From an uncultured Bacteroidales bacterium (lineage in GTDB: Bacteria; Bacteroidota; Bacteroidia; Bacteroidales; UBA932): a stretch of DNA of 64,000 nucleotides. A program made the position numbers and the translations under genes. The notes under the pieces are model-generated. The model saw nothing but the letters and a program-made list of their open reading frames with translations. It made no database searches and was not told the DNA's origin. Shown one piece after another: positions 44,871 to 51,832 of the stretch. The stretch spans positions 62,001 to 126,000 of the forward strand of contig CALVAC010000007.1 of the NCBI GenBank assembly GCA_944325435.1, written 5' to 3'. Position 1 is the first letter of the stretch. Every line of letters begins with the position of its first letter.

Positions 44871-45260
44871 TCATATCAGCCCATCAAGGGCGGCCTTGTG
44901 CCAGCGGGAATACTGCTCCGGAGAGACCGGGCTGCCAGACAGTATCTTGTGGTCCGGCCCGAATGCGCGGACTATATGCGTCCTTGAATATTTGCGGAAC
45001 AGGCTGTCCTGGACAGAAGCCATCACGACAGGGAAAGGCCAGGCCTGCAGATGCAGCACGATGATGTCGCAGTCCGGAAACAGCTGTCTTAGAAGGCAGG
45101 CAGACTGCTCGAACGCAACCCAGTACTCCCCTGCATCATAGAGGTAGATGAATCCGTCCGTGCCTGCGGATTCCCTTTTCAGGATGTCTTTATGATGATG
45201 TTCAAGCAAGGACATCAGCCTCTTCCATGTGAGGCCGCCTCCGGATTGATTCATTTCCAT
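44871..45260 (-). CDS. Unknown 129-aa protein between upxY and wza
   Basis: I do not recognise a domain. The 129-aa protein has no signal peptide or membrane helix. It is rich in aromatic residues and His (WKRLMSLLEHHHKDI; GEYWVAFEQSACLLRQLFPD; LQAWPFPVVMASVQDSLFR) and looks compact and alpha/beta. Its position directly after the UpxY-type regulator is where Bacteroides capsule loci carry UpxZ, but the sequence does not look like UpxZ to me. A regulatory partner of UpxY is a reasonable guess from position only. Start at 45260; ATG at 45254 is an alternative. Confidence 0.6.
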   Translation of the reverse strand: MEMNQSGGGLTWKRLMSLLEHHHKDILKRESAGTDGFIYLYDAGEYWVAFEQSACLLRQLFPDCDIIVLHLQAWPFPVVMASVQDSLFRKYSRTHIVRAFGPDHKILSGSPVSPEQYSRWHKAALDGLI

Positions 45261-45360
45261 TGTCTGTACATCCGGTTCCTGTCAGTCAGGATTTACCGGA
45301 TACTCCGATGCGGTTATGCCCGTCTTTCAACTGAATAATACTACGAACGCTCCCGTCCTC

Positions 45361-46416
45361 CTACGGTCTGTGGCCGAACCATCTGTCGAAATCATCCAGC
45401 CAGCCGATCAGCTGCTGTCTGCTTTTCTTCAGTCCCGGTTCGGTCCGCCATCTGTCTACTATGGCATGTGCCTGTGTACACCAGATACTGCTGTCTGTGC
45501 AGCCGTAGAGGGTGACAAGCAGAAGAGCTTTCGACTGCTCCGCCCTGACAAGCGGAAGGATACCGGTGATTGTCCCGACAAGTGCACTGAATCCGGCCTC
45601 ATCGCCAAGGACAGTATAGGCAGGGAGCAGAATCGAATAGAGTTTGCAGCGCATTATGTCGCTGTCAGGCTCCAGATGCCTGTACTGACGGAGTATCTCC
45701 TTTGCCATCATCCTGTCATCATCCGTCACTCCGGATACCGTATGACGGCGTCTCAGGGCCTCGTGCATGCATATCAGGAGACGGATGTTGTTAAGTCTGG
45801 AATATAGCCGCGATGCATCCGTATTCAGAGAGACTATCTCATACTGGTCCTGACGGACATGCATCAGCGGAATGCACATCCAGTTCTCCACACATACCAC
45901 CACATCCTTCTGCCCGGCACCAGGACTTGCCACCACAGTTGCCTCCGCATCCTTGAACTGGCCGTCAACTATCCTGACCTTGTCTCCTTTCAGCAGGTAT
46001 TCCGGTTTCAGAGGACAGACGGGAAGCACATCCGAATATGAACGGGCAACCCATTTGAGATTGTCCATCATTCTGTCTGACAGATATGGATAATACCCCG
46101 ACTTCCCGTCTCTAACGCGCGGGAGAAAACTGTATACACCAAGACCGTCACGCATCATCCTGTATATCTCGTTTTCGGATGCCTTGACAAAGACATAGTT
46201 ATAGAGCAGAGGCCTTGCCGTCTCTATCCATTTGCCTCCTTTCCGGATCACTTCCCTGTATGTCGGAGCAAAAAAATCAAAAAGAGTCTCTCCTGCACGT
46301 TTTCTGCGGTCAAGCTCGGTCTGAAGTCCCTTTGCAGGGCCTCGATGACACCCGGGTAGAGTCAGGATATACCACCTGACAGCCCTGCTGTTGCGAATGG
46401 CATCCCTTTGACTCAT
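45361..46416 (-). CDS. UpxY-type NusG paralogue (capsule antiterminator) with long C-terminal extension
   Basis: About 351 aa from the ATG at 46416. The N-terminal NGN domain includes RWYILTLPG, FFAPTYREVIRK and RPLLYNYVFVKASENEI. A KOW motif is at YLLKGDKVRIVDGQFKDAEATVV. Typical UpxY proteins are about 170-190 aa; here a further ~150 residues follow, with helical text and several Cys, not assignable to a known domain. It is the first gene of the locus, downstream of the invertible promoter, and should let RNA polymerase read through the roughly 30-kb operon. Confidence 0.88.
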   Translation of the reverse strand: MSQRDAIRNSRAVRWYILTLPGCHRGPAKGLQTELDRRKRAGETLFDFFAPTYREVIRKGGKWIETARPLLYNYVFVKASENEIYRMMRDGLGVYSFLPRVRDGKSGYYPYLSDRMMDNLKWVARSYSDVLPVCPLKPEYLLKGDKVRIVDGQFKDAEATVVASPGAGQKDVVVCVENWMCIPLMHVRQDQYEIVSLNTDASRLYSRLNNIRLLICMHEALRRRHTVSGVTDDDRMMAKEILRQYRHLEPDSDIMRCKLYSILLPAYTVLGDEAGFSALVGTITGILPLVRAEQSKALLLVTLYGCTDSSIWCTQAHAIVDRWRTEPGLKKSRQQLIGWLDDFDRWFGHRP

Positions 46417-46437
46417 AGGCACTTCGCGACCATATCG

Positions 46438-46456
46438 GCAGAAACATATATTCTGC
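46438..46456 (-). promoter_or_regulatory. Leader hairpin upstream of upxY
   Basis: GCAGAA-N7-TTCTGC forms a 6-bp stem with a 7-base loop in the leader, about 22 bases before the upxY start. It could be a pausing or NusG-paralogue recruitment element; this is inference. Confidence 0.35.
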
Positions 46457-46526
46457 TGACACTCAATAAGTTATAAAACAACCCACATTGGTTCCCTGAA
46501 AATTTTGCAATTTCCATATACGACAT

Positions 46527-46551
46527 ACCGTTTCTGCCGGAGAAACCATAC
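46527..46551. repeat. Left inverted repeat of the invertible promoter segment
   Basis: 46530-46551 is a 22-bp perfect inverse of 46744-46765; extending to 25 bp gives one mismatch. The repeat itself contains GTTTCT-GCCGG-AGAAAC, two 6-bp arms around a 5-bp centre, the layout of a tyrosine-recombinase crossover site. Confidence 0.9.
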
Positions 46552-46743
46552 TCAATGGTCGCAAAAGTAACTAAAATCGTATTGCTGACCAAACATTTTC
46601 AGCTTTTTCTGGCTTAAAAATGCGCTTTCCGCATAGAGCCCTGATTGAATGCCGGTTTTGCTTTATGTCATATCGAGCGTCGCTGCAGCAGTGAACTAAA
46701 CATCCGACAGATTTTTTGTTGATGTTCGAGATGGCTATGGGAT
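46552..46743. promoter_or_regulatory. Predicted 192-bp invertible promoter segment
   Basis: The DNA between the two inverted repeats holds one canonical promoter and no credible gene. It lies between the capsule operon's first gene and a tyrosine recombinase gene. In Bacteroides, capsule operon promoters are switched by inversion between such repeats. As sequenced the promoter points to the left, into upxY, which means ON. Confidence 0.82.
46562..46593 (-). promoter_or_regulatory. Capsule operon promoter (inside the invertible segment)
   Basis: On the minus strand: -33 box TTTG at 46593-46590, a 20-base spacer, then the -7 box TACTTTTG at 46569-46562. This matches the Bacteroidetes consensus TTTG-N19/21-TAnnTTTG. 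Transcription would start near 46555, giving a leader of about 140 bases before upxY that includes the left inverted repeat. Confidence 0.78.
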
Positions 46744-46768
46744 GTATGGTTTCTCCGGCAGAAACCGT
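46744..46768. repeat. Right inverted repeat of the invertible promoter segment
   Basis: Partner of the left repeat: GTATGGTTTCTCCGGCAGAA then ACCGT. The internal symmetry is GGTTTCT-CCGGC-AGAAACC. Its outer end touches the stop codon of the recombinase gene, so inversion leaves the recombinase coding sequence intact. Confidence 0.9.
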
Positions 46769-47955
46769 CATTTAATGCATGATATAATCTCCTGATTGGC
46801 AGAATCTATCACCGAATCCTCCAGCATCGCGAGATAGATCTGTGTTGTCTTTTCCGACTGATGTCCCATGGCAGCACTGATGACCGAGACCGGGATATTG
46901 TGGTTGCGGGCCGCCGTAGCCCAGCTGTGGCGCGCCACGTACGATGTCAGACCTGAGTCAAGATGCAGCATCCGCCCGAGCTGTTTCAGCTGCCTGTTGT
47001 AGTAGTTGAGAGCCACCTGGTACCTGGCGTATGTCTTCTCCGGGTTCTCGGACTTGAGTATCGGGAAGACATATACCTCAGACCTGTCCGCATACCTGTC
47101 AACAATCTGACGGATACACGGCTCCATCCGCACGCAAAGCGGCTGGCCTGTCTTGCGGCGGATGTAATGTATGCTGCCGCCTCTGATGTCATCCTTTCTG
47201 AGATAGGCCATATCTACGAACGCCATTCCCCTGGTGCAGTAGCTGAAGAGGAACATGTCCCTTGCGAGGGTCAGGGATGCCGAACGGCTGAGGTCCAGCC
47301 GGAAAAGCCGCGAGACCACAGTCTCCCCTACCGCCCTCTTCCGCGTCCTGTCCACACCGGTATAGACATCGGAGAACGGGTATGTCTGTTCCACGAGCAG
47401 ATGTCTGACAGCACTGTTGTAGACTGCACGCAAAATCCTCATATAGAATGATACGGAGTTGCGGACCACACCTCTCTTCTCCAGGTACAGAGCATATCCG
47501 GCCACAAAATCAGCCGTCAGGGAAATGAACGGAATGTCATTGCCTCCAAGATACCGGGCAAGGCTGTCCTTGGCCCTGGTATAGTTGCGGGCCGTCCCCT
47601 GTCTCCCTGCTGCCGTCAGTTCCGCTATCCTCGCATCCATGAAAGACAGTACGGAAGCGCATTCCTTCCCCGATTCATACCTATAAATTATATCATCCAC
47701 AGAATAATCCTTGCGCAGCCCGTCCAGATGCTTTATGATAAGCCTCAGCCTGACAAGCCCGCTGTCTATCCGGTCCTGGAGACTCTGCATTCCTTCCGCC
47801 ACTACCCTGCATCCTGATGCATCCCAGTCCTCCGCCGCAAGCCGTATCGAGGTACTTATCCGTCTTGTCCTGCTCCGATGCGTCACCTGATAGAATACCG
47901 TTCCCTGCCGGCCTCCCTCCGAAGGAAGACCCAGCCTTACCTTTACAGTTGCCAT
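46768..47955 (-). CDS. Tyrosine site-specific recombinase (Tsr-type DNA invertase)
   Basis: About 395 aa from the ATG at 47955 (MATVKVRLG); a longer start at 48012 adds residues that look non-native. It has an N-terminal Arm/SAM-like DNA-binding domain, then the catalytic domain with Arg in FSYCTRGMAFVDMAYLRKDD, Lys in YIRRKTGQPL, RHSWATAARNHNIPVSVISA, GHQSEKTTQIYL and the nucleophilic Tyr in QIYL. The first His of the HxxR box is Tyr (YVARHSW), as is usual in Bacteroidetes invertases. Adjacent inverted repeats make it the probable switch enzyme for the capsule promoter. A weak TATCTTCG at 47978-47971 could be its -7 box. Confidence 0.9.
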   Translation of the reverse strand: MATVKVRLGLPSEGGRQGTVFYQVTHRSRTRRISTSIRLAAEDWDASGCRVVAEGMQSLQDRIDSGLVRLRLIIKHLDGLRKDYSVDDIIYRYESGKECASVLSFMDARIAELTAAGRQGTARNYTRAKDSLARYLGGNDIPFISLTADFVAGYALYLEKRGVVRNSVSFYMRILRAVYNSAVRHLLVEQTYPFSDVYTGVDRTRKRAVGETVVSRLFRLDLSRSASLTLARDMFLFSYCTRGMAFVDMAYLRKDDIRGGSIHYIRRKTGQPLCVRMEPCIRQIVDRYADRSEVYVFPILKSENPEKTYARYQVALNYYNRQLKQLGRMLHLDSGLTSYVARHSWATAARNHNIPVSVISAAMGHQSEKTTQIYLAMLEDSVIDSANQEIISCIK

Positions 47956-48042
47956 AATCTTTTTTCCCTGCGAAGATACCCCAAATGAATGTCCTGCCCT
48001 AATCGGCTGCAACCGTAAAATAATTATCTCCGGCCGCTATCA

Positions 48043-49776
48043 TCAGATAATGTCTTCGCGGTCGTGGAGGTCTTTGATGCGGAGCTGGAGATTGGCGATA
48101 CCACGATAATAGTTCTCCACTATGGAATAGCAGACATCAATAGGGTTGCCTGCCTTTATATGGTCGAAATGCTCGGACTTGTTGAACGCGATTGCGGAAA
48201 TGGACCTGTATGGCTGCGACTCCTGGATCAGCTCTAGCTTGAGATGGCCTCCATCCGCCCCGACCTTGCGCACATTGCCGTTGTCATAGACATTCTCTGT
48301 CAGGAAGACCGGAGCGCTGTTCCCCGGCCCGAACGGCTGGAACTGCTTGAGTATCCTGAAAAATTTAGGGGTGATCTGAGAGAAGTCCAGCCTCGTGTCT
48401 ATCATAATGACCGGCGTGAGCATGTCCTCGCTTATATTCTTTTCGATGAAATTCTCTATCCTTTCGCAGAACTCGGGCAGGTTCTCCTCCTTGAGTGTCA
48501 GACCTGCTGCATACAGATGGCCTCCGAAGTTCTCCAGCAGGTCTGCGCAGCTCTCGATAGCATCATAAAGGTCGAAACCGTGGACGCTCCTTGCCGACCC
48601 GGTGACAAAGCCGTTTGACCTTGTGAACACAATCGTAGGTCTGTAGAACGCCTCTACAAGCCTTGAAGCCACTATACCCACGACACCCTTGTGCCATGAA
48701 GGATTATACACGATCGTGGCGTTCCTCGCCGACAGACAGTTGCCGGACTGGACCATCTCCAGGGCTTCCCGGGTAATCTCACGGTCGATGTTCTTCCTTT
48801 CGTTGTTGTATCTGTTGATCTCTGAACCTATTCTCGCCGCCACCTCGTCATTCTCCGCCGTGAGCAGCTCCACAGCCATCCTGCCCGACTCCATCCTCCC
48901 TGCCGCATTGATACGCGGACCTATCTTGAACACAATGTCATCTATCGTGATATGTTCTGGATCAAGTCCGGAGAGATGTATCATTGCCAGAAGCCCCTTG
49001 CGAGGATTCTCGTTCAGCTGCTTCAGTCCGAAATGGGCAAGGATCCTGTTCTCCCCCACCACGGACACGAGATCCGAGGATATGCTCACTACAAGAAGGT
49101 CGAGCAGGGGAATGAGGCTGTCGAAAGGTATCCCGTTCTTCTGAGAATATGCCTGGACAAGCTTGAAGCCCACCCCGCAGCCGGAAAGGTCATCGAAAGG
49201 ATAACCGCAGTCGGCCCGTTTCGGATCCAGCACGGCGACAGCCGCCGGCAGATCGTTCTCAGGAAGATGGTGGTCGCAGATAATCATATCAATGCCCCTG
49301 TCTGCCGCATAGAAGACCTTGTCGTTGGCCTTAATGCCGCAGTCAAGAGTGATTATCAGTCCGAAGCCGTTGTCCGCCGCCCAGTCTATCCCCTTGTATG
49401 AGACTCCGTACCCTTCATCATACCTGTCCGGCACATAGAAGTCCACATTGCGAGTAAGCTTGCGAAGGAACGAATATACAAGGGATACCGCCGTAGTCCC
49501 ATCGACATCGTAGTCCCCATAGACAAGTATCTTCTCTCCCGACTTGACGGCAGCGCCCACCCTGTCCACAGCCTTGTCCATATCCTTCATCAGGAAAGGG
49601 TCGTGGAGATTGTCGAGACTCGGCCTGAAAAAGGCCCTCGCTTCCTGAAATGTCCCGATGCCCCTCTGCACAAGCAGTTTCGACAGGACAGGGTCGATTC
49701 CGAGCTCGGACGAGAGTCTCGCCACTGTCTCCCCATCGGCGACATCCTTCAATATCCATTTCTTTTCCTTTCCCAT
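48043..49776 (-). CDS. recJ: Single-stranded-DNA-specific exonuclease RecJ
   Basis: About 577 aa. DHH family motifs in order: DYDVDGTTAVSLVYSF, LDCGIKANDKV, CDHHLPEN and GCGVGFKLVQAYS, then the DHHA1 region with PSWHKGVVGIVASRLVE and SARSVHGFDLYDAI, and the C-terminal OB-like part. It degrades single-stranded DNA 5' to 3' in repair. I chose the ATG at 49776; the apparent longer frame begins with TTG. The -7 box lies only 6 bases upstream, so the message may be nearly leaderless. Confidence 0.95.
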   Translation of the reverse strand: MGKEKKWILKDVADGETVARLSSELGIDPVLSKLLVQRGIGTFQEARAFFRPSLDNLHDPFLMKDMDKAVDRVGAAVKSGEKILVYGDYDVDGTTAVSLVYSFLRKLTRNVDFYVPDRYDEGYGVSYKGIDWAADNGFGLIITLDCGIKANDKVFYAADRGIDMIICDHHLPENDLPAAVAVLDPKRADCGYPFDDLSGCGVGFKLVQAYSQKNGIPFDSLIPLLDLLVVSISSDLVSVVGENRILAHFGLKQLNENPRKGLLAMIHLSGLDPEHITIDDIVFKIGPRINAAGRMESGRMAVELLTAENDEVAARIGSEINRYNNERKNIDREITREALEMVQSGNCLSARNATIVYNPSWHKGVVGIVASRLVEAFYRPTIVFTRSNGFVTGSARSVHGFDLYDAIESCADLLENFGGHLYAAGLTLKEENLPEFCERIENFIEKNISEDMLTPVIMIDTRLDFSQITPKFFRILKQFQPFGPGNSAPVFLTENVYDNGNVRKVGADGGHLKLELIQESQPYRSISAIAFNKSEHFDHIKAGNPIDVCYSIVENYYRGIANLQLRIKDLHDREDII

Positions 49777-49782
49777 AGTCTG

Positions 49783-49790
49783 CAAATATA
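49783..49790 (-). promoter_or_regulatory. Promoter -7 element for recJ
   Basis: On the minus strand TATATTTG at 49790-49783, immediately upstream of the recJ ATG at 49776. A start site 5-7 bases downstream would fall at or next to the start codon. Confidence 0.55.
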
Positions 49791-49791
49791 C

Positions 49792-50020
49792 GCAGAAGCC
49801 GAGAGCAGAACAAATTTATTTGTTATGCCGAGGCGTGAACAGTATATGTGGCCGTCAGGCCAAATATCGCAGAAGCCGAGAGCAATGCAAGTTTACTTGC
49901 AAATTGCCGAGGCGTAAACAGTATATATGGCGAAGCCAAATATCGCAGAAGCCGAGAGCAATGCAAGTTTACTTGCAATTGCCGAGGCGCGAACTGTATA
50001 TATGGCCACCAGGCCAAATA
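49792..50020. repeat. Three tandem 76-77-bp stem-loop repeats between recJ and lysS
   Basis: Units begin at 49792, 49869 and 49945, each with GCAGAAGCCGAGAGCA, a central hairpin, then TGCCGAGGCG and a segment ending CCAAATAT. The hairpin is AACAAAT-TT-ATTTGTT in unit 1 and TGCAAGT-TT-ACTTGCA in units 2 and 3, so both strands of the stem changed together. A partial further copy follows (CAAATTTATTTGAAAG). No gene is present. Confidence 0.88.
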
Positions 50021-50066
50021 TACCAAATTTATTTGAAAGCTGCGATGATATTCCGTCTGTTATTCC

Positions 50067-50074
50067 TATTTTTG
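50067..50074 (+). promoter_or_regulatory. Promoter -7 element for lysS
   Basis: TATTTTTG matches TAnnTTTG, 69 bases before the lysS ATG. No -33 box is seen at the standard spacing. Confidence 0.5.
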
Positions 50075-50143
50075 CAGGTTGAAGCGGTGTCGCTGTCCCC
50101 GTGAAGCCTATAACCGCAATGATTTTACATAAAGATTATAGAC

Positions 50144-51688
50144 ATGGAAAATATGGATTTGAATGAACAGGAGAGGAACAGGCGCGAAGCGGTAGTGAAG
50201 CTCAGGGAACTCGGAATCGAACCATACCCTGCCGCCCTTTATCCGGTGAACGCCACCGCGCAGAAGATAAAGGACGAATATGACCCTGAGGCAGGCAACC
50301 TGACCGACCTTGTGATAGCCGGAAGGATAATGTCCCGCAGAATCATGGGGGCAGCATCGTTCATCGAACTGCAGGATGAGACAGGGCGCATACAGGTGTA
50401 TGTCAAGAGGGATGAGATCTGCCCGGGAGAAGACAAGACGATGTACAACACCGTGTTCAAGAAACTGCTCGACATAGGTGACATTATCGGCATCAAGGGA
50501 TATGCCTTCTACACCCAGACAGGCCAGCTCTCAGTACATGCAAAGGAACTGACTGTCCTGAGCAAGTCCCTGCGCGTGCTCCCTATCGTCAAGGAAAAGG
50601 ACGGGGAGGTGTATGATGCGTTCACGGACCCGGAACTCAAATACAGGCAGAGATATGTGGACCTTATCGTCAATCCGGCCGTAAGGGATGTGTTCGTGAA
50701 AAGGAGCCTGATAATATCCACGATGCGCGAGTATTTCAACGCTGCAGGATGCCTTGAAGTGGAGACCCCTATTCTTCAGCCCATCCCGGGAGGAGCTTCC
50801 GCAAGACCGTTCATCACCCATCACAACGCCCTCGACATCCCTCTGTATCTGCGTATAGCCAACGAGCTGTATCTCAAGAGACTGATTGTCGGAGGATATT
50901 CCGGAGTGTATGAATTCGCAAAGGACTTCCGCAACGAGGGCATGGACAAGACCCACAATCCGGAATTTACCTGCATGGAAATCTACGTAGCCTACAAGGA
51001 CTACAACTGGATGATGGACTTCACCGAGAAGATGCTGGAGAAGATAGCGCTCAGGCTGCACGGTACGACAACGGTCACCATCGGGGACAGGACTGTGGAC
51101 TTCAAGCCGCCATACCGCAGGCTGCCGATGCTGGAGGCAATCAAGGAATTTGCAGGCGTGGATATCGCGGGCATGGATGAGGCGCAATTGAGAGCCACAT
51201 GCGAAAAGCTCAATGTACCTGTAACCGGGGAAATGGGAGAGGGCAAGCTGATCGATGCAATCTTCGGGGAATACTGCGAAAAGAATCTCGTGCATCCTGT
51301 CTTCATCACCGACTATCCTGTCGCGATGTCTCCTCTCACCAAAAGGCACCGCAGCAATCCTTCCCTTACCGAGAGGTTCGAGCTTTTCGTCTGCGGGAAA
51401 GAGCTTGCCAACGCCTACAGCGAGCTGAACGACCCTATCGACCAGCTCGAAAGGTTCCAGGACCAGCTCAGGCAGAGGGAGCACGGTGACGATGAGGCGA
51501 TGTATATCGACATGGACTTCGTCCGTGCCCTCGAATACGGTATGCCTCCTACATCGGGAATGGGGATGGGTATCGACCGTCTGACCATGTTCATGACCAA
51601 CTCCCCTACCATCCAGGATGTCCTGTTCTTCCCTCAGATGCGGCCAAAGAAAGCCCAGGGCCAGGACTCCGAAAAGAAGGAAGAATAA
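50144..51688 (+). CDS. lysS: Lysyl-tRNA synthetase, class II
   Basis: A 514-aa class II aminoacyl-tRNA synthetase. An N-terminal OB-fold anticodon-binding domain (LVIAGRIMSRRIMGAASFIE) precedes the catalytic core with motif 2 FRNEGMDKTHNPEFTCMEIY and motif 3 GMGMGIDRLTMFMTNSPTIQ. It charges tRNA-Lys. Length is normal for bacterial LysS. It is followed by a strong terminator, so it is probably monocistronic. Confidence 0.97.
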   Translation: MENMDLNEQERNRREAVVKLRELGIEPYPAALYPVNATAQKIKDEYDPEAGNLTDLVIAGRIMSRRIMGAASFIELQDETGRIQVYVKRDEICPGEDKTMYNTVFKKLLDIGDIIGIKGYAFYTQTGQLSVHAKELTVLSKSLRVLPIVKEKDGEVYDAFTDPELKYRQRYVDLIVNPAVRDVFVKRSLIISTMREYFNAAGCLEVETPILQPIPGGASARPFITHHNALDIPLYLRIANELYLKRLIVGGYSGVYEFAKDFRNEGMDKTHNPEFTCMEIYVAYKDYNWMMDFTEKMLEKIALRLHGTTTVTIGDRTVDFKPPYRRLPMLEAIKEFAGVDIAGMDEAQLRATCEKLNVPVTGEMGEGKLIDAIFGEYCEKNLVHPVFITDYPVAMSPLTKRHRSNPSLTERFELFVCGKELANAYSELNDPIDQLERFQDQLRQREHGDDEAMYIDMDFVRALEYGMPPTSGMGMGIDRLTMFMTNSPTIQDVLFFPQMRPKKAQGQDSEKKEE

Positions 51689-51723
51689 TCATCCGCTTAT
51701 CACAGGCCGGACAAGACACATCG

Positions 51724-51770
51724 AATCCGGAAGTTTTAGGATGTAGAATCCTAAAACTTCCGGATTTTCA
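51724..51770 (+). terminator. Strong intrinsic terminator after lysS
   Basis: A 19-bp perfect stem (51724-51742 with 51748-51766), loop GTAGA, then TTTTC. It begins 36 bases after the lysS stop. Confidence 0.85.
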
Positions 51771-51802
51771 TTACTTTTCGGACGCAATATCTCAAAAAAG
51801 AC

Positions 51803-51810
51803 TATATTTG
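51803..51810 (+). promoter_or_regulatory. Promoter -7 element for the DUF4143 ATPase
   Basis: TATATTTG, a perfect -7 box. An ATG lies only two bases further on at 51812, but the expected transcription start is downstream of it, which supports the later ATG at 51833 as the real start. Confidence 0.6.
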
Positions 51811-51832
51811 CATGGAAAAACAGGGAAATGAA

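Noticed and set aside
46571..46771. 66-codon open frame on the minus strand next to the recombinase
   Set aside because: It spans the invertible segment and the right inverted repeat, overlaps the promoter region, has no ribosome site and would be rewritten by inversion. Treated as chance.
49792..50020. Possible CRISPR array
   Set aside because: The 76-77-bp units are contiguous copies without unique spacers, and no cas gene is in the window.
51724..51770. 19-bp perfect inverted repeat after lysS as a mobile-element end or recombination site
   Set aside because: It is short, single, placed 36 bases after a stop codon and followed by T residues, so a terminator is the simpler reading.
51812..51832. 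ATG at 51812 as start of the DUF4143 ATPase
   Set aside because: It lies two bases after the -7 box, upstream of the expected transcription start; the ATG at 51833 has a purine-rich ribosome site.
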